Positions 51,280 to 62,258 are shown, numbered from the stretch's first letter. The stretch is DNA of 64,000 nt from Stratiolaelaps scimitus (GCA_019614645.1 JABWDB010000004.1:24242001-24306000), one strand, 5' to 3'. A program made the numbers and translations. Notes: generated by a model not told the origin, from the sequence alone.

Positions 51280-52620
51280 GAGGCGAACCTACAAAATCGA
51301 CGCTGATATCGCCGCCACCACCGCGACACCAACAACAGCACCAGCGAGATAACCTATAAAAATCGTCATCTTTAGCCCGTATTTCCCTCCTCATCACACT
51401 AGCGTACGAAATGCATATCTGCTCACGACTGCCGCCACGGCTGCCACACACCTCCAACTATTCCTGTACAACTTTCCACCGGTTCTCAAAGGCCAGCCAA
51501 CTCTCATAGGCGCGATCAGGCCGCCGCGTGGGAGCAACGGTCGAAAACGAACGCTTCTCTCGTCGTCTGTTGAACGGCCACGATGGATCGGTATCTGTGT
51601 GCGTGTGGATGTGCGCCTGTTCAATATATGTCATTCTCAGCTGGTCACATCCTCCGCCACCTCTCTTCTCTGTTCTACATCACAATCACAACAATAAGTC
51701 TATGTCACAATACAACAAGCTGCACTAATCTATCTATAGCAGTGAGCTGAGAAAGCCAAGCAAGATAGGGCTCGAGTTGGGCGAGTCAGACCCAGCGCTT
51801 CCAAGGTCCGATCCCTTTCGAGGAGAGCGGAGCAAAGGAGATTACATTAAAGATCCCTCTCTTGTCTTCGTCTGGCGCTGCCGCTGACGGCAACGACGGC
51901 GACTCTATCCCATGCCCGGAATCGACGTCCCCCATATGTCTCGAGCTAGTGCCGCGTGGCAACCGGTGAACTATGTGAGTCGTGCGCGACCGCCGCGCTG
52001 GGTATCTCGAGACAAAAGCAGCAGCAGCAGCAGCAGTAACAGCACCACGCAACAGCGGATTCGCCTTAACCGTTGGCTGTAGCTGTAGTGTTCCTTCGTA
52101 AAGGCGGCGTCCCTTCCCACTGTCGACAAAGACGCCCCCGGCACTCCGAGACACAACGGAGCAGCAAACGAACATGATGATGGCAGCTTCGTTGACTCAA
52201 TACGTTGCCAACTTGCCTGGTGTCCCTGCTGGACAACGGTGCCGACGACCGCGGAGGCGGCGATGGCTAGCTAACTGGCTGGTTGCCTGTCAGAACGGCG
52301 GATGAACAACATGGCTTGGCCAGATGGCGCCTCCTCCTCAGCAGCAGCAGCAGCCGCCGCCGCATCAGGAAACCTCCAGCAGCGACCATTCTCAACTCTT
52401 GCTTTTTCTTCGTTTGTTCCTACATTTGTCCTAATGGTTAGACCCGACATCAACTCGGAACGTAAAAACGGCAGCAGCTAGTGATGCTGCTGACAGAGCA
52501 GGATCAGCCCGCGCAAGGAGAACCTCCGATCTACTGGCGTTGTTGAACTCGTCGCCGGCGTCGAACCCAGCAATATATATATATATATATATATATATTG
52601 TTTGAACGGAACAGGCGGTC
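51280..52620. other. GC-rich island with CAG repeats
   Basis: CAG-type tracts lie at about 52017-52043 and 52339-52363, the latter running into GCC triplets. The island is bounded on the right by the (TA)n palindrome at 52571-52600. Frames on both strands are short, and no protein is recognised. Confidence 0.35.
52571..52600. repeat. (TA)n palindrome
   Basis: Thirty bases reading caatat...atattg, self-complementary end to end. Confidence 0.9.
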
Positions 52621-54439
52621 GAAGGAAATTTGAGAGCTTTTCGGTGAGGCTGCCGCAGTCCTCTAATCGTCTAAAGCTTATGAAGCTGCTTTTCCCATTG
52701 CTTACCCTCAGCTGCCGTCCCTTTGTGGCGAGAAGGCCTCGGTACCACTATATCGCATTGCTTCAAGGACCTGTCGTACGGACTGGAGGCTCATACGAGT
52801 GCAGCTGTAGTATTGGCTCCATTCGGCTTATGGCACTGGCGTATAGTTCTGGTCAATGGCAGGGCTGTCTCCACTTCAAGGACGTGTCGACCGAGGCCTG
52901 ATAAAAATAGGTCATCGTTAAGATTTATCGTGGCTAGTGTTATTGGATTCGACAGGACCTCGTCAATTTGCGCACATCAAGACACGGAATTAGCCCGTGC
53001 ATCTCCTCCAATGAGGCTGAACAAAATAGACACAGGTCATCATTAACATTCGGTTGCGCGGAGTCGAGGGCATTATCGAAAGTCAACAGGCAAGGTTATC
53101 ATGCTCGTGTAAATATGAGACTCATCTTAGTAATCACTTTAGGGGTCTATGCCAAGCGGTCCATTGATTCCGCCGGTCAAACGAAAAGCTACGACACAAA
53201 ATGCCAGAACGGGAATATATTTCATGAGCATGTACAGATATCTGAGGACAATTAGCAGCACGCGGAATATGTGTTCTAGGCTAAGTAAAGGCAAATAATG
53301 ATGGAGATGAACTCCATTTTGTAGTATTTTTGCAAAATCGTAGAAATTTTCGTCCATAGACACCATGATAATTTCTCCCAAATCAGTCTGTTTCGCCTAC
53401 TCCTAAGACTCCTAAGAGGCCAAAAGGCGTACGCCACCCTGTGGGTGACGTTGTCAGCCGAAGGATTCTGCAGTGAAAGGCTCGGTATGTTTGTGGCTAT
53501 AGTTTAGCTGAAAGACAAATACGGAACGAGAGGCTAAACGCACATATCTAGTCATGTCAATGTGTGCTTCCTGCAACCACTATCGAGTCAGGAAAGTGCA
53601 AAACGTAATACTTCACTTTCGTTGGAGGAAACCCAAATGAAACGGTGCGATGACAAAGATGAGTGGGCAGCTATGAAAATAAGCAAATCAACCAAAACAG
53701 TTCCGGCCTGTTCCTTGTGCACTTTGTGACGCTTTCATAAGAGGGCATTTGTTATTATTGTGATGTATTGGGTAACTTTTTTGGGGTGTACTAATAGTAA
53801 GTACGCCCATGAGTTAGAGGCTTGCGGGGCGCATAATGTATATTCTTTTTGTCTGCCTTGGTGTGGCCACGTGAAATCAATTGGTTCTTCTCAAGGGCTA
53901 ATAGAACCTTAACGCGCATTAAAGGTGGTAGCATAAGAAATTACTTTTTTTACCACACTCAAAGCGATGCTAAGCGTAAATTGAGCTGAGTATCTTGTGC
54001 GTCGCCGAAAGCGATGCTGCGTGTTTATTGCAGTGATAGTAAATACACGGAGCTTCTTACGTGTGCCAGATGTGATGTCCGTGAGGGACTTCCGAAACCA
54101 ACGCTTACGCGTCAAATATAGTATGCATCTAATATACCTTTGAGCGTTTGAACGAACCATTCTTTGTCATGGCAATCAACATTTCACTCAGTACTTCATG
54201 CAATAGCACACATAATCAGCCCACCTATCTACGTTTAACATAAACAAACACGTATTCAAACGAGACAAAAAAAAAATACACAAAATTACCCAATGTCTCT
54301 GGATCTCAAGCTTTAAGCCCAAGTGCACTCGCTTGATCTTATGACACCGCAAGCCCCTCTAGTATATACATATCTGCATCGTTCATGTTGTCCTAATTAA
54401 CATGTCCTCGACACGTGCGTTCACACGCCCGCATGCTCA
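52621..54439. other. Intergenic stretch
   Basis: No recognisable gene or notable repeat. Open frames of 95-107 codons at 52602-53255 overlap one another without known motifs. Confidence 0.4.
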
Positions 54440-55570
54440 ACTCGAGTGGATTTCGCAGTGTCGTCCTTTTGTCCGCTGTCTTCAAGTCCACCATTCATCT
54501 CAGCCGTAGCAGAGGACGACACGAATCTGAAGCACGGACAGCGCCGACGTTAACTCGAGCAGAAACGAGTAAGAGCACCAAGCGATGGGTGTAACGGTTA
54601 AGATATAGCATGAAGGTGTGAGGTGTGGTATAAGGCATAATCTTTCCTAGACGGCGGAGGCGTCGGCGTCGGTAGAGTCGTCTATAAGATGGCAATGCCC
54701 CTGAGCGAGTGGATGGAGCCAGCCGCATCGTCAATCTCTCGTTTTCTTCCCTGTGTGCCTGCTTTCCCGACACCGCCGTCTCCCTTCGATCGAAGGAGAG
54801 ATACAGAGAACGCACGAGAGAGTGAGGGATCCTTCACAGACATCTTGTGCATTCTCCACTGAAACCTGGCATTCTTATATACAGCGAGCGACGCGTTCGC
54901 ATAGAGTGAAAGAAAGAGATAGCGCGGAACGGCGCGTAGCGAATGAGCGTATATAGTGGCCGGGTGGTGGGGGGCTTTTCATCGAATTTTTATTGTGCAA
55001 GTGACAAGCTTGCGAAGAAGCTCAACTCGAGGCAAGACGGCAGAACGGGCGGACACAAGGCGCACACAACCAACCAAGCAGGCAAGTGTCTGCTGGTGTG
55101 TGACGTTCACCACCAGCAACAGCAGCAATGGGAGGCCGGCAGGCAGGAGAGCTTCGTATCTCCTCTATCAGGATATCTCCCTTTTGCGTTTAGCTCAAGG
55201 GCGTCCTTCAACTCGTCAAGCGTCATCTTTTGCCGCCGCCGCCGCCACCGCCGCCGCTGTCGCGGCCGCAGCGGGCTCGCGATCCTTGCGAGCTGCCTCG
55301 TGCTGCTGCTGCTGGTAAGGCGCCCGCGAAAAGCCGTCTGCTCGTGACACTCATGTCTTGCTTTGGTCGGCCAGGGCCATCACCAAAGTGGGCTGAGCAA
55401 GGCCCCGCCACATGACGGTTTCGCCAGTGCCCTCCTACTCGCCCCTATCCTCGCAGCCCCCCCCCCCCCCTAACCCAACAGCCCCCGCTCTGCTCCCTTC
55501 GTGCTTTAACCGCTTGAGAAGTATAATAGCCCACTAGCCTGCGCTCTGTTTCTTCTATCTGACGGCATTC
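54440..55570. other. GC-rich island with GCC triplets and a C14 run
   Basis: GCC triplets at about 55230-55275, CTG triplets at 55301-55316 followed by a donor-like g|gtaagg, and 14 consecutive Cs at about 55457-55470. Frames are open on both strands (134 codons plus at 54943), but the translations are Arg or Ala runs from the repeats. Confidence 0.35.
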
Positions 55571-56645
55571 CGACGCTGAGCGGACACCCACACATCAGAG
55601 GTAGATATAATGGACAGACATGGAGACGCCCACATCGATCTGTGAGAGCACCAGCAAAATGTGGAACGGACGAACGAAACGCGATACAACAGACCGATCG
55701 AGCTATTGACCAGTAATGGCCAGGTGAAATATTATCGAATATAATTTACGTTGGCTTGCTCAAATTATGACAACAAGATCTAGTTTCATATATTGCGTAG
55801 GTCGTATGCGCATGGACAAAACACATAGGGCGCTGGTTGAAAATGTTGTTCTTGGTAGGAATTTTCTGACGTTGAACCCGCTGACTCCCTGGACACTTGA
55901 GTGGATCTATTACACTAAAAATATACTGGAACGTTGCTCACGGGATCTATCATATAATGTAGTGATATTCACCCCCGTAGCAACGAAAACTACGAGGCGC
56001 CATTTAGCATCGACACCGCGATACCAGCAGTAAAGAGAACGGGCACATTTCGGACGACGACACAATAGGCGGAATTTCGATGCCAATGGCCTTTAAAGAA
56101 GAGTGATTCGGTTGAAACTTCTGCCGTGTCTGTTTGAGATATGTAGTCCTCGAAAACTGACAGTGACCTTTGGTAAAAGCTTCTGAATTTGTCATCGCTT
56201 GAAAGCTCTGCATGAATAGCATGCAATAAGTAACACTTGATTCTACGTACGTATGTGTCACCTCAGGGTAACCAAATCCAAAGTGATCTCGGACTGTCGC
56301 CTCGGACCACCACCGTAGCAGTCAGTAATCGTTGGAGAGTCTTACTAACACCTAACATTCAGTCAGCTTAATCTACGAGAACGAATGAATTTACTTTTAA
56401 GGTATTATCACATACTTGCTTAGATGCGCGCACAGGAAATAGTGGCCATTGGAGGCAATATATGGTGTTGATTATACGGAAGTACATACCGAACTGTACG
56501 ATGGCAAGTGTTGTGCATTTGCACCCTTCAAACGATAGGCACAATGAGTTTTGATTAGGTATTGTCAATTCGAGATGGTACCAACGGATAGATCGTTAGC
56601 TCTGTGATTGGACACATTTGGGTTGTATTGCTTCACATTAGGCGT
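55571..56645. other. Intergenic stretch downstream of the cathepsin gene
   Basis: No gene is recognised. Short minus frames at 55990-56261 overlap in two phases and show no domain. Confidence 0.4.
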
Positions 56646-56651
56646 TTTATT
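56646..56651 (-). terminator. Polyadenylation signal AATAAA
   Basis: The canonical hexamer lies on the minus strand six bases after the cathepsin stop codon (56660-56658), implying a very short 3' UTR. Confidence 0.65.
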
Positions 56652-56657
56652 ATTGGT

Positions 56658-57846
56658 TTACGCTCCCACGAAGGGGTAAGAAGCCCAGTCAGCAATGCCG
56701 CACATGTTGACACCGCGACGCATACGGAAGTAACCCCTTTCACCCCAGGTAGTGCCCCACGAGTTCTTAATCCTCCAGAAGTCAACGCCATTCTCAGTGC
56801 CGTAACCAACAAGAAGCACAGCGTGGGTGGGCCTGTTTGTGCAGTTGGGCACATTAAGGATACCTGCACGATAATGAGAATGCTGTGGAGTACCCGCGTT
56901 GTAGGCGATCGAGATCGTTCCAGTGGTGGCGAGGGCGTCGAGAAGAACCTGCTCATTGCCAGCAGGTATACGAGTGTGGCTAGTGACCTTGCCGATTTTG
57001 GGTACGCTGTTATGCCTGCAGGTGCCCACCTTGCCGGTGTACGGGTAGCTCCTGTCAGCAGCATAACCACCCTTATCCTGAAGCCAACGGAAGGCAGTAT
57101 GCATCCAGCCGCCACCGCATCCAGCGTTGCCGTACTCACCGGTACAGTCGAGCATTTGCTGCTCAGAGATATCGGGCAGGGTCTTGAATTTACGCCAGTG
57201 AGCGGTCTCAAGGGCGCCAGCCTGAAACACACGATTCGTTTTCATGTACATCAAAATATGCAATTTGAGTAGAACATATACACTTTTATGTAGATGGATG
57301 TATGATAATATAACTCACAGCAGAGTAAGTGTAGCATGATCCACAAGATCCCTGGTTCTTCACAGGTCCGACGCCATTCAATTTTTCCCAGTCGAGGCTG
57401 CTGGGATAGGAGTAGCCGACCGAGCTCACGTGTAGCGAAGCGTTAGCCATAATCTCATCGATGTTGGACGGCATCTTGACACCCATACGGGTGGACTCGA
57501 TCTCCGCAAGGGTGAGGTCCGATAATTCGTTGTGTCCCATCTCGAAGGTCTCGAGGCCCTTGTGGTAGCGGACATTGTGTTGCTCGATGGTGAGAGTATT
57601 CTCGAGGAATACCGCCATCTTGGCACTCTCAAGGTGCACAGCATACTCCTTAGCGTGCTTGGCCTTGTACGAAGACCATTTGGCATGAAGGGCAGCGTGA
57701 GCCAGGGCCGGAGCAGCCAACTGCACCGCGGGGGCAGCGGGAGCAGCGGGAGCTGCGGGAGCCGCGGGAGCAGCCAACTGCACCGCGGGGCCGGCGTGAA
57801 CGCCCGCCGCCACCACGAGGGCCACCAACGCGACGAAAGCCTTCAT
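56658..57846 (-). CDS. Cathepsin L-like cysteine protease preproenzyme (C1A papain family)
   Basis: The gene has two exons, 57846-57319 and 57221-56658, joined across a 97-bp intron (gtgagt...tttcag, phase 0), for 363 residues. Residues 1-18 are a signal peptide (MKAFVALVALVVAAGVHA). An Ala/Pro-rich linker (about 19-50) follows, then an I29 inhibitor prodomain (about 52-120, with KWSSYKAKHAKEY and GHNELSDLT), and the mature enzyme from about residue 146. Catalytic residues are present: oxyanion Gln165, Cys171 (QGSCGSCYTYSA), His309 (THAVLLVGYG) and Asn329 (IKNSWGTTWG). The usual Trp after the catalytic Cys is Tyr. The protein should be secreted or lysosomal and cleave proteins, for example in digestion. 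Length and architecture are normal apart from the linker. The start codon is fixed by the signal peptide. Confidence 0.95.
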
Positions 57847-59848
57847 ATCCTGTTTCTAAGTCGAGATCGATCCAACAATATCCTTGGTAACGATCCGACC
57901 CCGCTTTTAAGTAGAAAGTCGTGTCACTGTAGTGACGTCAATTCTCCTACAGCCGTCTAGCAGGGTATAGCTGAGTGCGCGGCGGTATAATAATGCACAA
58001 TGCCATCTTTTTAGTGAGAAAGCACCGACCATCCTCCGAAAGTAAATAAGTTATCAATCAATCACTGGGAACGGGACAATAGGAAAACGAACGTAGCTCT
58101 GAACGCAACGTCACAGGTAGGGATGCTTATTTGTATGGGCACACGCCTAGGAGAATAACCTCCTAGCGATTAAAAGAAATCGGCACTACGTGATGGTCTG
58201 TATGTGTACGTACGCGGGTCTCTGTGCAAGGCCAATATTGATGGCACTCTGTGCGCTGCGTTGGGCGCATTATCTAGAAGAAATCATTATTCTGGAAACA
58301 AACAACATATCATTGTGCATCTTCTGTACCGCAAGATACGATTTAGAAGGGATAAGGCGGCAGGACCTAGAAGGCCGACCAGGAGAGGCTTAAGCTTAAC
58401 TACCACCCCCCCCCCCCCCGACTCGGAAACATACTGAATGAGTGGTTCCACGCCTTTGAGGGAAAGTTCAATAAATAAATAAATAAAGGGGTACCGTAAG
58501 ATGCGATGAGGTTTCGAGGTAATTTTTATTCCTCCTCTGTGCCTCAATTTCAATTACCTCGGCTACCATCTACGTTTTTATGTGATCGCCATACCGATAC
58601 TTCGAGTAATATACAATACGGGGTCGCCCACACTCATGTGTGCTACGTATCGTGGGTTGCCGAATGGGAATCATTCCAGCTTGTGTAAGCCAAAGACTCC
58701 ATAGTCGTGCAAGCGAATGCGCGGAGCACAGTAACGTACGACTAGAATTCGATTTAGTACTTACGATTAATTAAGATTAACACACGTATTAAAATATATA
58801 CTATTAGTATCTCCTGTGCGTTATACATATGCAACTAATTATGTTCTTCTATCTCTTTAAAAATTCGCATATATCCAATGTCATTTCATACCGCCATTGT
58901 AGTGCCTCCCCAAGACCTAAATTTGAGTATGTCTCAAATCATTTGTTATCAGAATGATCTCGTCTTGGTAGTATATTTGTGCTCGGAAACTTGGATTGGT
59001 CCAAGTGTTCACAAGTCGAACTGTGCTGGACGAAGGTTTTCGAAAAATGTGCTAAGATGCAAGAGATTTGTATTGGTCGACGAGAGTTTGACGAAAAGTG
59101 CTCTCAAGGAGAAGGTTTCGGGGTTCGATAGTAGGCGGAGTCTTTGTGGGCGCAACTGCGTTTGACGTCCAAGCTCGTCCAGTCCAAGCGGGAAGTACAT
59201 AGAATACATTCACTATTATGAATCACCTCGAACCATCGCAATATATATATATAACGTAGCTTGAGAATATATATAGAAATATATATATATATTTTTTTCT
59301 ATTAGAGCTAAAATCTCTCAACACTAAGACCTGCCCCACACAGGCTATGGCGCTACTACTAATTGTTTCTTGCGCATAGCTATTTATAAAAAATATAACA
59401 TCATATATTATCACTAAGCACGATCTATATACATATATACATGTATTTTTTTTATATTCAAAAGGGTATCGGTCATTAATATATCTATGTTCGATTAAGT
59501 ATATAGCAGTATCTATTTATAGTATTAATGCCTTTCGATTGCCAAAATTAGTAATCATTTCGGAATTATATCTAGGATAATTAAATTTACAATATTGTCT
59601 TGAGAGACGATAAGTTGTTTTTCGCAAAATTGTACCCGTAAAGAAGCTAACTCCATGATCAAATACTCTCCCAGCCTATTATACCGTTGATAAAGATTAG
59701 TAAAGCTTGACTCAATTTTAGGTTTCTGTGAAAGAGCCCATCAACGCACAGTATTTATAGTCTACAGCTGTTAATACCTTCCTTCCTATTCGAAAATCAT
59801 CACCCGCGCTAAAATCGCTGGACAACTTTTGGCTATAAGAAGCAATTT
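57847..59848. other. Cathepsin upstream region and intergenic DNA
   Basis: It contains the TATA-like box at 57904-57911, a run of 14 Cs at about 58406-58419, an (AAAT)n tract at about 58471-58487, and TA-rich tracts at about 59241-59292. A frame at 58878-59165 has no known motif. Confidence 0.4.
57904..57911 (-). promoter_or_regulatory. TATA-like box of the cathepsin gene
   Basis: cttaaaag on the minus strand lies 58 bases upstream of the ATG and is followed by GC-rich sequence. This spacing would give a 5' UTR of roughly 25-35 bases. It is a weak consensus match. Confidence 0.35.
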
Positions 59849-59903
59849 TTGTCGGTTTGTCAGTGGGTCAGAATTCAGTAGCCTTGATTCCTGGCCGAGT
59901 CCT
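59849..59903 (+). pseudogene. tRNA-Gly remnant, copy 1 (anticodon region missing)
   Basis: The sequence gtcggtttgtcagtgggtca...ttgattcctggccgagtcc keeps the outline of tRNA-Gly (acceptor strands, D-arm, T-arm ending GGCCGA) but skips the anticodon arm. It is clearer when aligned with the better preserved copy at 61470-61524, which shows the same gap at the same length. Confidence 0.45.
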
Positions 59904-60143
59904 TTCCTTTTGGATACCTTTATAATAGAGAAGTTGTGGAGGACTAATTATAAAGTTTTCGGTGCAGATGATTTTATCTTTCTTTCTTCTTATTATATTT
60001 CCATTCAACTGGAATAGACTTCAAGTAGAGCAATTATTTTCAGTGCAAATTAAATTGTATTTTTATTCTGACTATAGAATATACATTGTTTATTTTGAAA
60101 ATGGCACACATCTACAGGTACATAATTCATTAGAAAGATTATT

Positions 60144-60150
60144 AAAAAAA
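60144..60150 (-). terminator. Pol III terminator (T7) of tRNA-Val copy 1
   Basis: Seven consecutive Ts on the minus strand start four bases after the discriminator base. Confidence 0.8.
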
Positions 60151-60154
60151 GTAA

Positions 60155-60227
60155 TGTTCCTGCCAGGGCTCGAACCTGGGACCTTCCGCGTGTTAGGCGG
60201 ATGTGATAACCACTACACCACAGGAAC
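60155..60227 (-). tRNA. tRNA-Val (anticodon AAC), copy 1
   Basis: The 73-nt cloverleaf has acceptor GTTCCTG/CAGGAAC, discriminator A, D-arm with GTGTAGTGGTTATCAC, anticodon stem TCCGC/GCGGA with loop CTAACAC (anticodon AAC), and T-arm CCAGG-TTCGAGC-CCTGG. A and B boxes are intact and a T7 terminator follows. All stems pair. It decodes Val GUU/GUC after A34-to-inosine modification. It is identical base for base to the copy at 61170-61242, in opposite orientation. Confidence 0.97.
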
Positions 60228-61169
60228 CACATGTACTTCGGCGTTTTGACTAGGTCACATAGCCCGCATCCTCAAAGGTATACCCTACTGCTGTTTTTCC
60301 GTTATCTTAAGCTAACTCGGACCTCCACTTGTTCCACTATTTGGCAAGTAATCGTTTACCCCTTGCATAAGGCTGAATCGCGAATCACCTGAATCACAAG
60401 ACGCTTCTCGTCGAGCTCGGCTCAGAAAACGGCCTAGACTATTGAACGATGAAAAAGTCCCGGGCCGCCAAGTAGAGGTCGAAAAGTGCAACTTTGGCAA
60501 GCGACGAACAAGTGTGTGAGTTAGCCAATCATCCTTTCTGTGCAATCAGGGTAAGATCGTGGCGAGGGATATTCGTTAGATGGTTTCTAAATTCGGAGAA
60601 AAATACGTGTGGTAACTCCAAAGTGTGTATGCACGTTGCTAACGAAAAAATGATAACCCTCTGTTTTTCACGGGCATGTCAGGGCCACAAAAGGCATAGC
60701 GCATCACAAAATGACCCTAGTGTTATTGCTCTATACCTAATTATGGAAAGGTCCGGATTTTATAACGAGATGTTAACTAACAAAACGAAACAAAGAATCT
60801 TTTTTCCGGAAAGACCGGGAACGAATAATGCTTACCTAAATAAGCTGATAACAAACAGCTAAATAATATGATATCAAAGATCATTTGAAGATGTTCCTGT
60901 GTTTCATTTTTCCATTCGCGACGAAAACCCTCCGACAAAAATCGATACTTATCGTCAAAAGTTGTACCACGTTTGTAAGTTGCAGTGTGACGCTTTTCAG
61001 GTTTTCCAACAGTATTATAACGTACACGTAAACGATTTCTTGCACATATTGGAACAAGTGGAGGTACGATTTATCTTAAGAAAACAAAAAAACAGCGCAG
61101 GACTAGGTTTGACCACCCGCAAGGATGCGGCCAGTGACGCCTAGTCAATAGGCATTAGTATTACGTGTG
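60228..61169. other. Spacer between the head-to-head tRNA-Val genes
   Basis: The outer portions belong to the inverted duplication; the central part (about 60400-60985) does not match itself. Two plus-strand frames (60494-60862 and 60899-61144) are open, and the second overlaps the duplicated arm. Neither matches a family, and the corresponding arm-1 sequence is frameshifted, so neither is called coding. Confidence 0.35.
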
Positions 61170-61242
61170 GTTCCTGTGGTGTAGTGGTTATCACATCCGC
61201 CTAACACGCGGAAGGTCCCAGGTTCGAGCCCTGGCAGGAACA
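61170..61242 (+). tRNA. tRNA-Val (anticodon AAC), copy 2
   Basis: The same 73-nt sequence as the copy at 60155-60227, with all stems paired, intact internal promoter boxes and a downstream T7 terminator. The shared upstream sequence gcctagtcaa and the gtg immediately before the gene show that 5' flank was duplicated too. Both copies look functional. Confidence 0.97.
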
Positions 61243-61246
61243 TTAC

Positions 61247-61253
61247 TTTTTTT
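61247..61253 (+). terminator. Pol III terminator (T7) of tRNA-Val copy 2
   Basis: Seven Ts, four bases after the tRNA 3' end, matching the copy 1 layout. Confidence 0.8.
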
Positions 61254-61469
61254 ATCACCTACTTTTCTAATGAATCCTGTTCGCTAATTTCATGTACCTG
61301 TAGAGGTGTGCGATTGTCTGTATTTGCAACTCAATTTGCACTAAAAAGAACTGCTCTATTTGAAGTCTATTCGAGTTGAATACAAATAAGCTAAAAATCA
61401 TCTGCATCGAAAACTTCATGAGTCAAAGTCCTTCACAACTTCGCCGTTATAAAAATCTCTAAACACAAA

Positions 61470-61524
61470 TGCGTCGGCCGAGAATCAAACCTATTGGATT
61501 CTACCACTAAAGCAACGGTGTGGC
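61470..61524 (-). pseudogene. tRNA-Gly remnant, copy 2 (anticodon region missing)
   Basis: On the minus strand, tttagtggtagaatcc (D-arm of tRNA-Gly) is followed directly by ggtttgattctcggccgacg (T-arm and 3' acceptor), leaving out the anticodon and variable region. The 3' end ccgacgca matches the tRNA-Gly terminus. It cannot fold as a tRNA. It lies tail-to-tail with tRNA-Val copy 2. Confidence 0.65.
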
Positions 61525-61525
61525 A

Positions 61526-62180
61526 TATTACTACTTATCGTTTAGAGTTGAAATTAATATAAAATGAATGAATGAATTAAATGAAACATCTTCATTTGTC
61601 CGAGTGCGAAAGGGCTTTGTAGGCCCAAAATCTTATTCTTACTCTGAACATATTATGAAGATGCAATGCATATAACGCCTTCACATAAATGTCATTAGGA
61701 CGAACGCAGTATCCGAGAATCTTGCCTGTTTGAACTTACACTCTCTCCCAGATTGGAAGTACGTGAAAGTACGAAGCATGATTTATGTTCAACATGTTTG
61801 TAGGATCGTAATTTACAGAATGCAATTTGGGCATGTAGAGGGAACTCAGGGAACTCTGCTGGGCGACGCCCCGTCGCCGGGGGAGAATGGAGTCAGGCAG
61901 CAGATATCGAGCACCTGTTCATCTCGGTATTGGAACGAGTTCGTAAACGGACCGCAAGAGCCGCCAGGGTTTGAGTGCTCCGTCTGCTGAACGCGCTCCA
62001 GTTGATTGCTTGATAAACTAAATACATTTATACCATCATAGATGAAAACGGTTTTTAATTTCTATAACATACTGGTTTGTTCGTTTGTTAATATTGGAAA
62101 AATGATGTTTGCGATTCAGTTGTTATAGGTTAACAAAGAAGTTCAATGTACAGTGTAATAGCTGCACCTCACCGAGCATT
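61526..62180. other. Intergenic stretch
   Basis: No gene is recognised. A frame ending at 61990 (with EGTQGTLLGDAPSPGENG) has no known family or splice support. Confidence 0.35.
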
Positions 62181-62258
62181 GCCGCTCCGTGGCTCAATGG
62201 ATAACACGTCTTGCTGTGAGGGCTATCGACCAGCAGGTAACGCCCAGTCGGTTGCGAC
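62181..62258 (+). pseudogene. Decayed tRNA-Arg-like sequence
   Basis: ccgtggctcaatggataac matches the acceptor/D-arm of arthropod tRNA-Arg and contains an A-box match (tggctcaatgg). The T-arm is degenerate (ggtaacgccc instead of ggttcgantcc) and the stems no longer pair. It lies 0.9 kb from the tRNA-Val pair. Confidence 0.4.

Larger units (their letters stand above)
59849..60400. repeat. Arm 1 of an inverted duplication
   Basis: Read in reverse complement, this arm aligns with 60985-61525. From the inner end outward the shared blocks are gtaaacgatt-cttg, tggaacaagtggaggt, cctagtcaa, the identical tRNA-Val, ctaatgaa, atgtacctgtaga, caatttaatttgcact/caactcaatttgcact, gaagtctattc, aatcatctgca-cgaaaact, cacaacttc and the tRNA-Gly remnant. 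The flanks have many substitutions and indels. The inner boundary is approximate. Confidence 0.85.
60985..61525. repeat. Arm 2 of the inverted duplication
   Basis: This is the counterpart of 59849-60400. The tRNA-Val gene inside is identical between the arms, whereas flanking sequence is only partly conserved. The arm ends within the tRNA-Gly remnant or shortly after. Confidence 0.85.

Noticed and set aside
56604..57960. Long frames (222 and 142 codons plus, 199 minus) over the cathepsin gene
   Set aside because: They are shadows of the cathepsin exons in other frames.
60494..61144. Two plus-strand frames between the tRNA-Val genes as a possible cargo gene
   Set aside because: The corresponding sequence in the other arm is frameshifted and there is no recognisable domain, so protein-level conservation is not supported.
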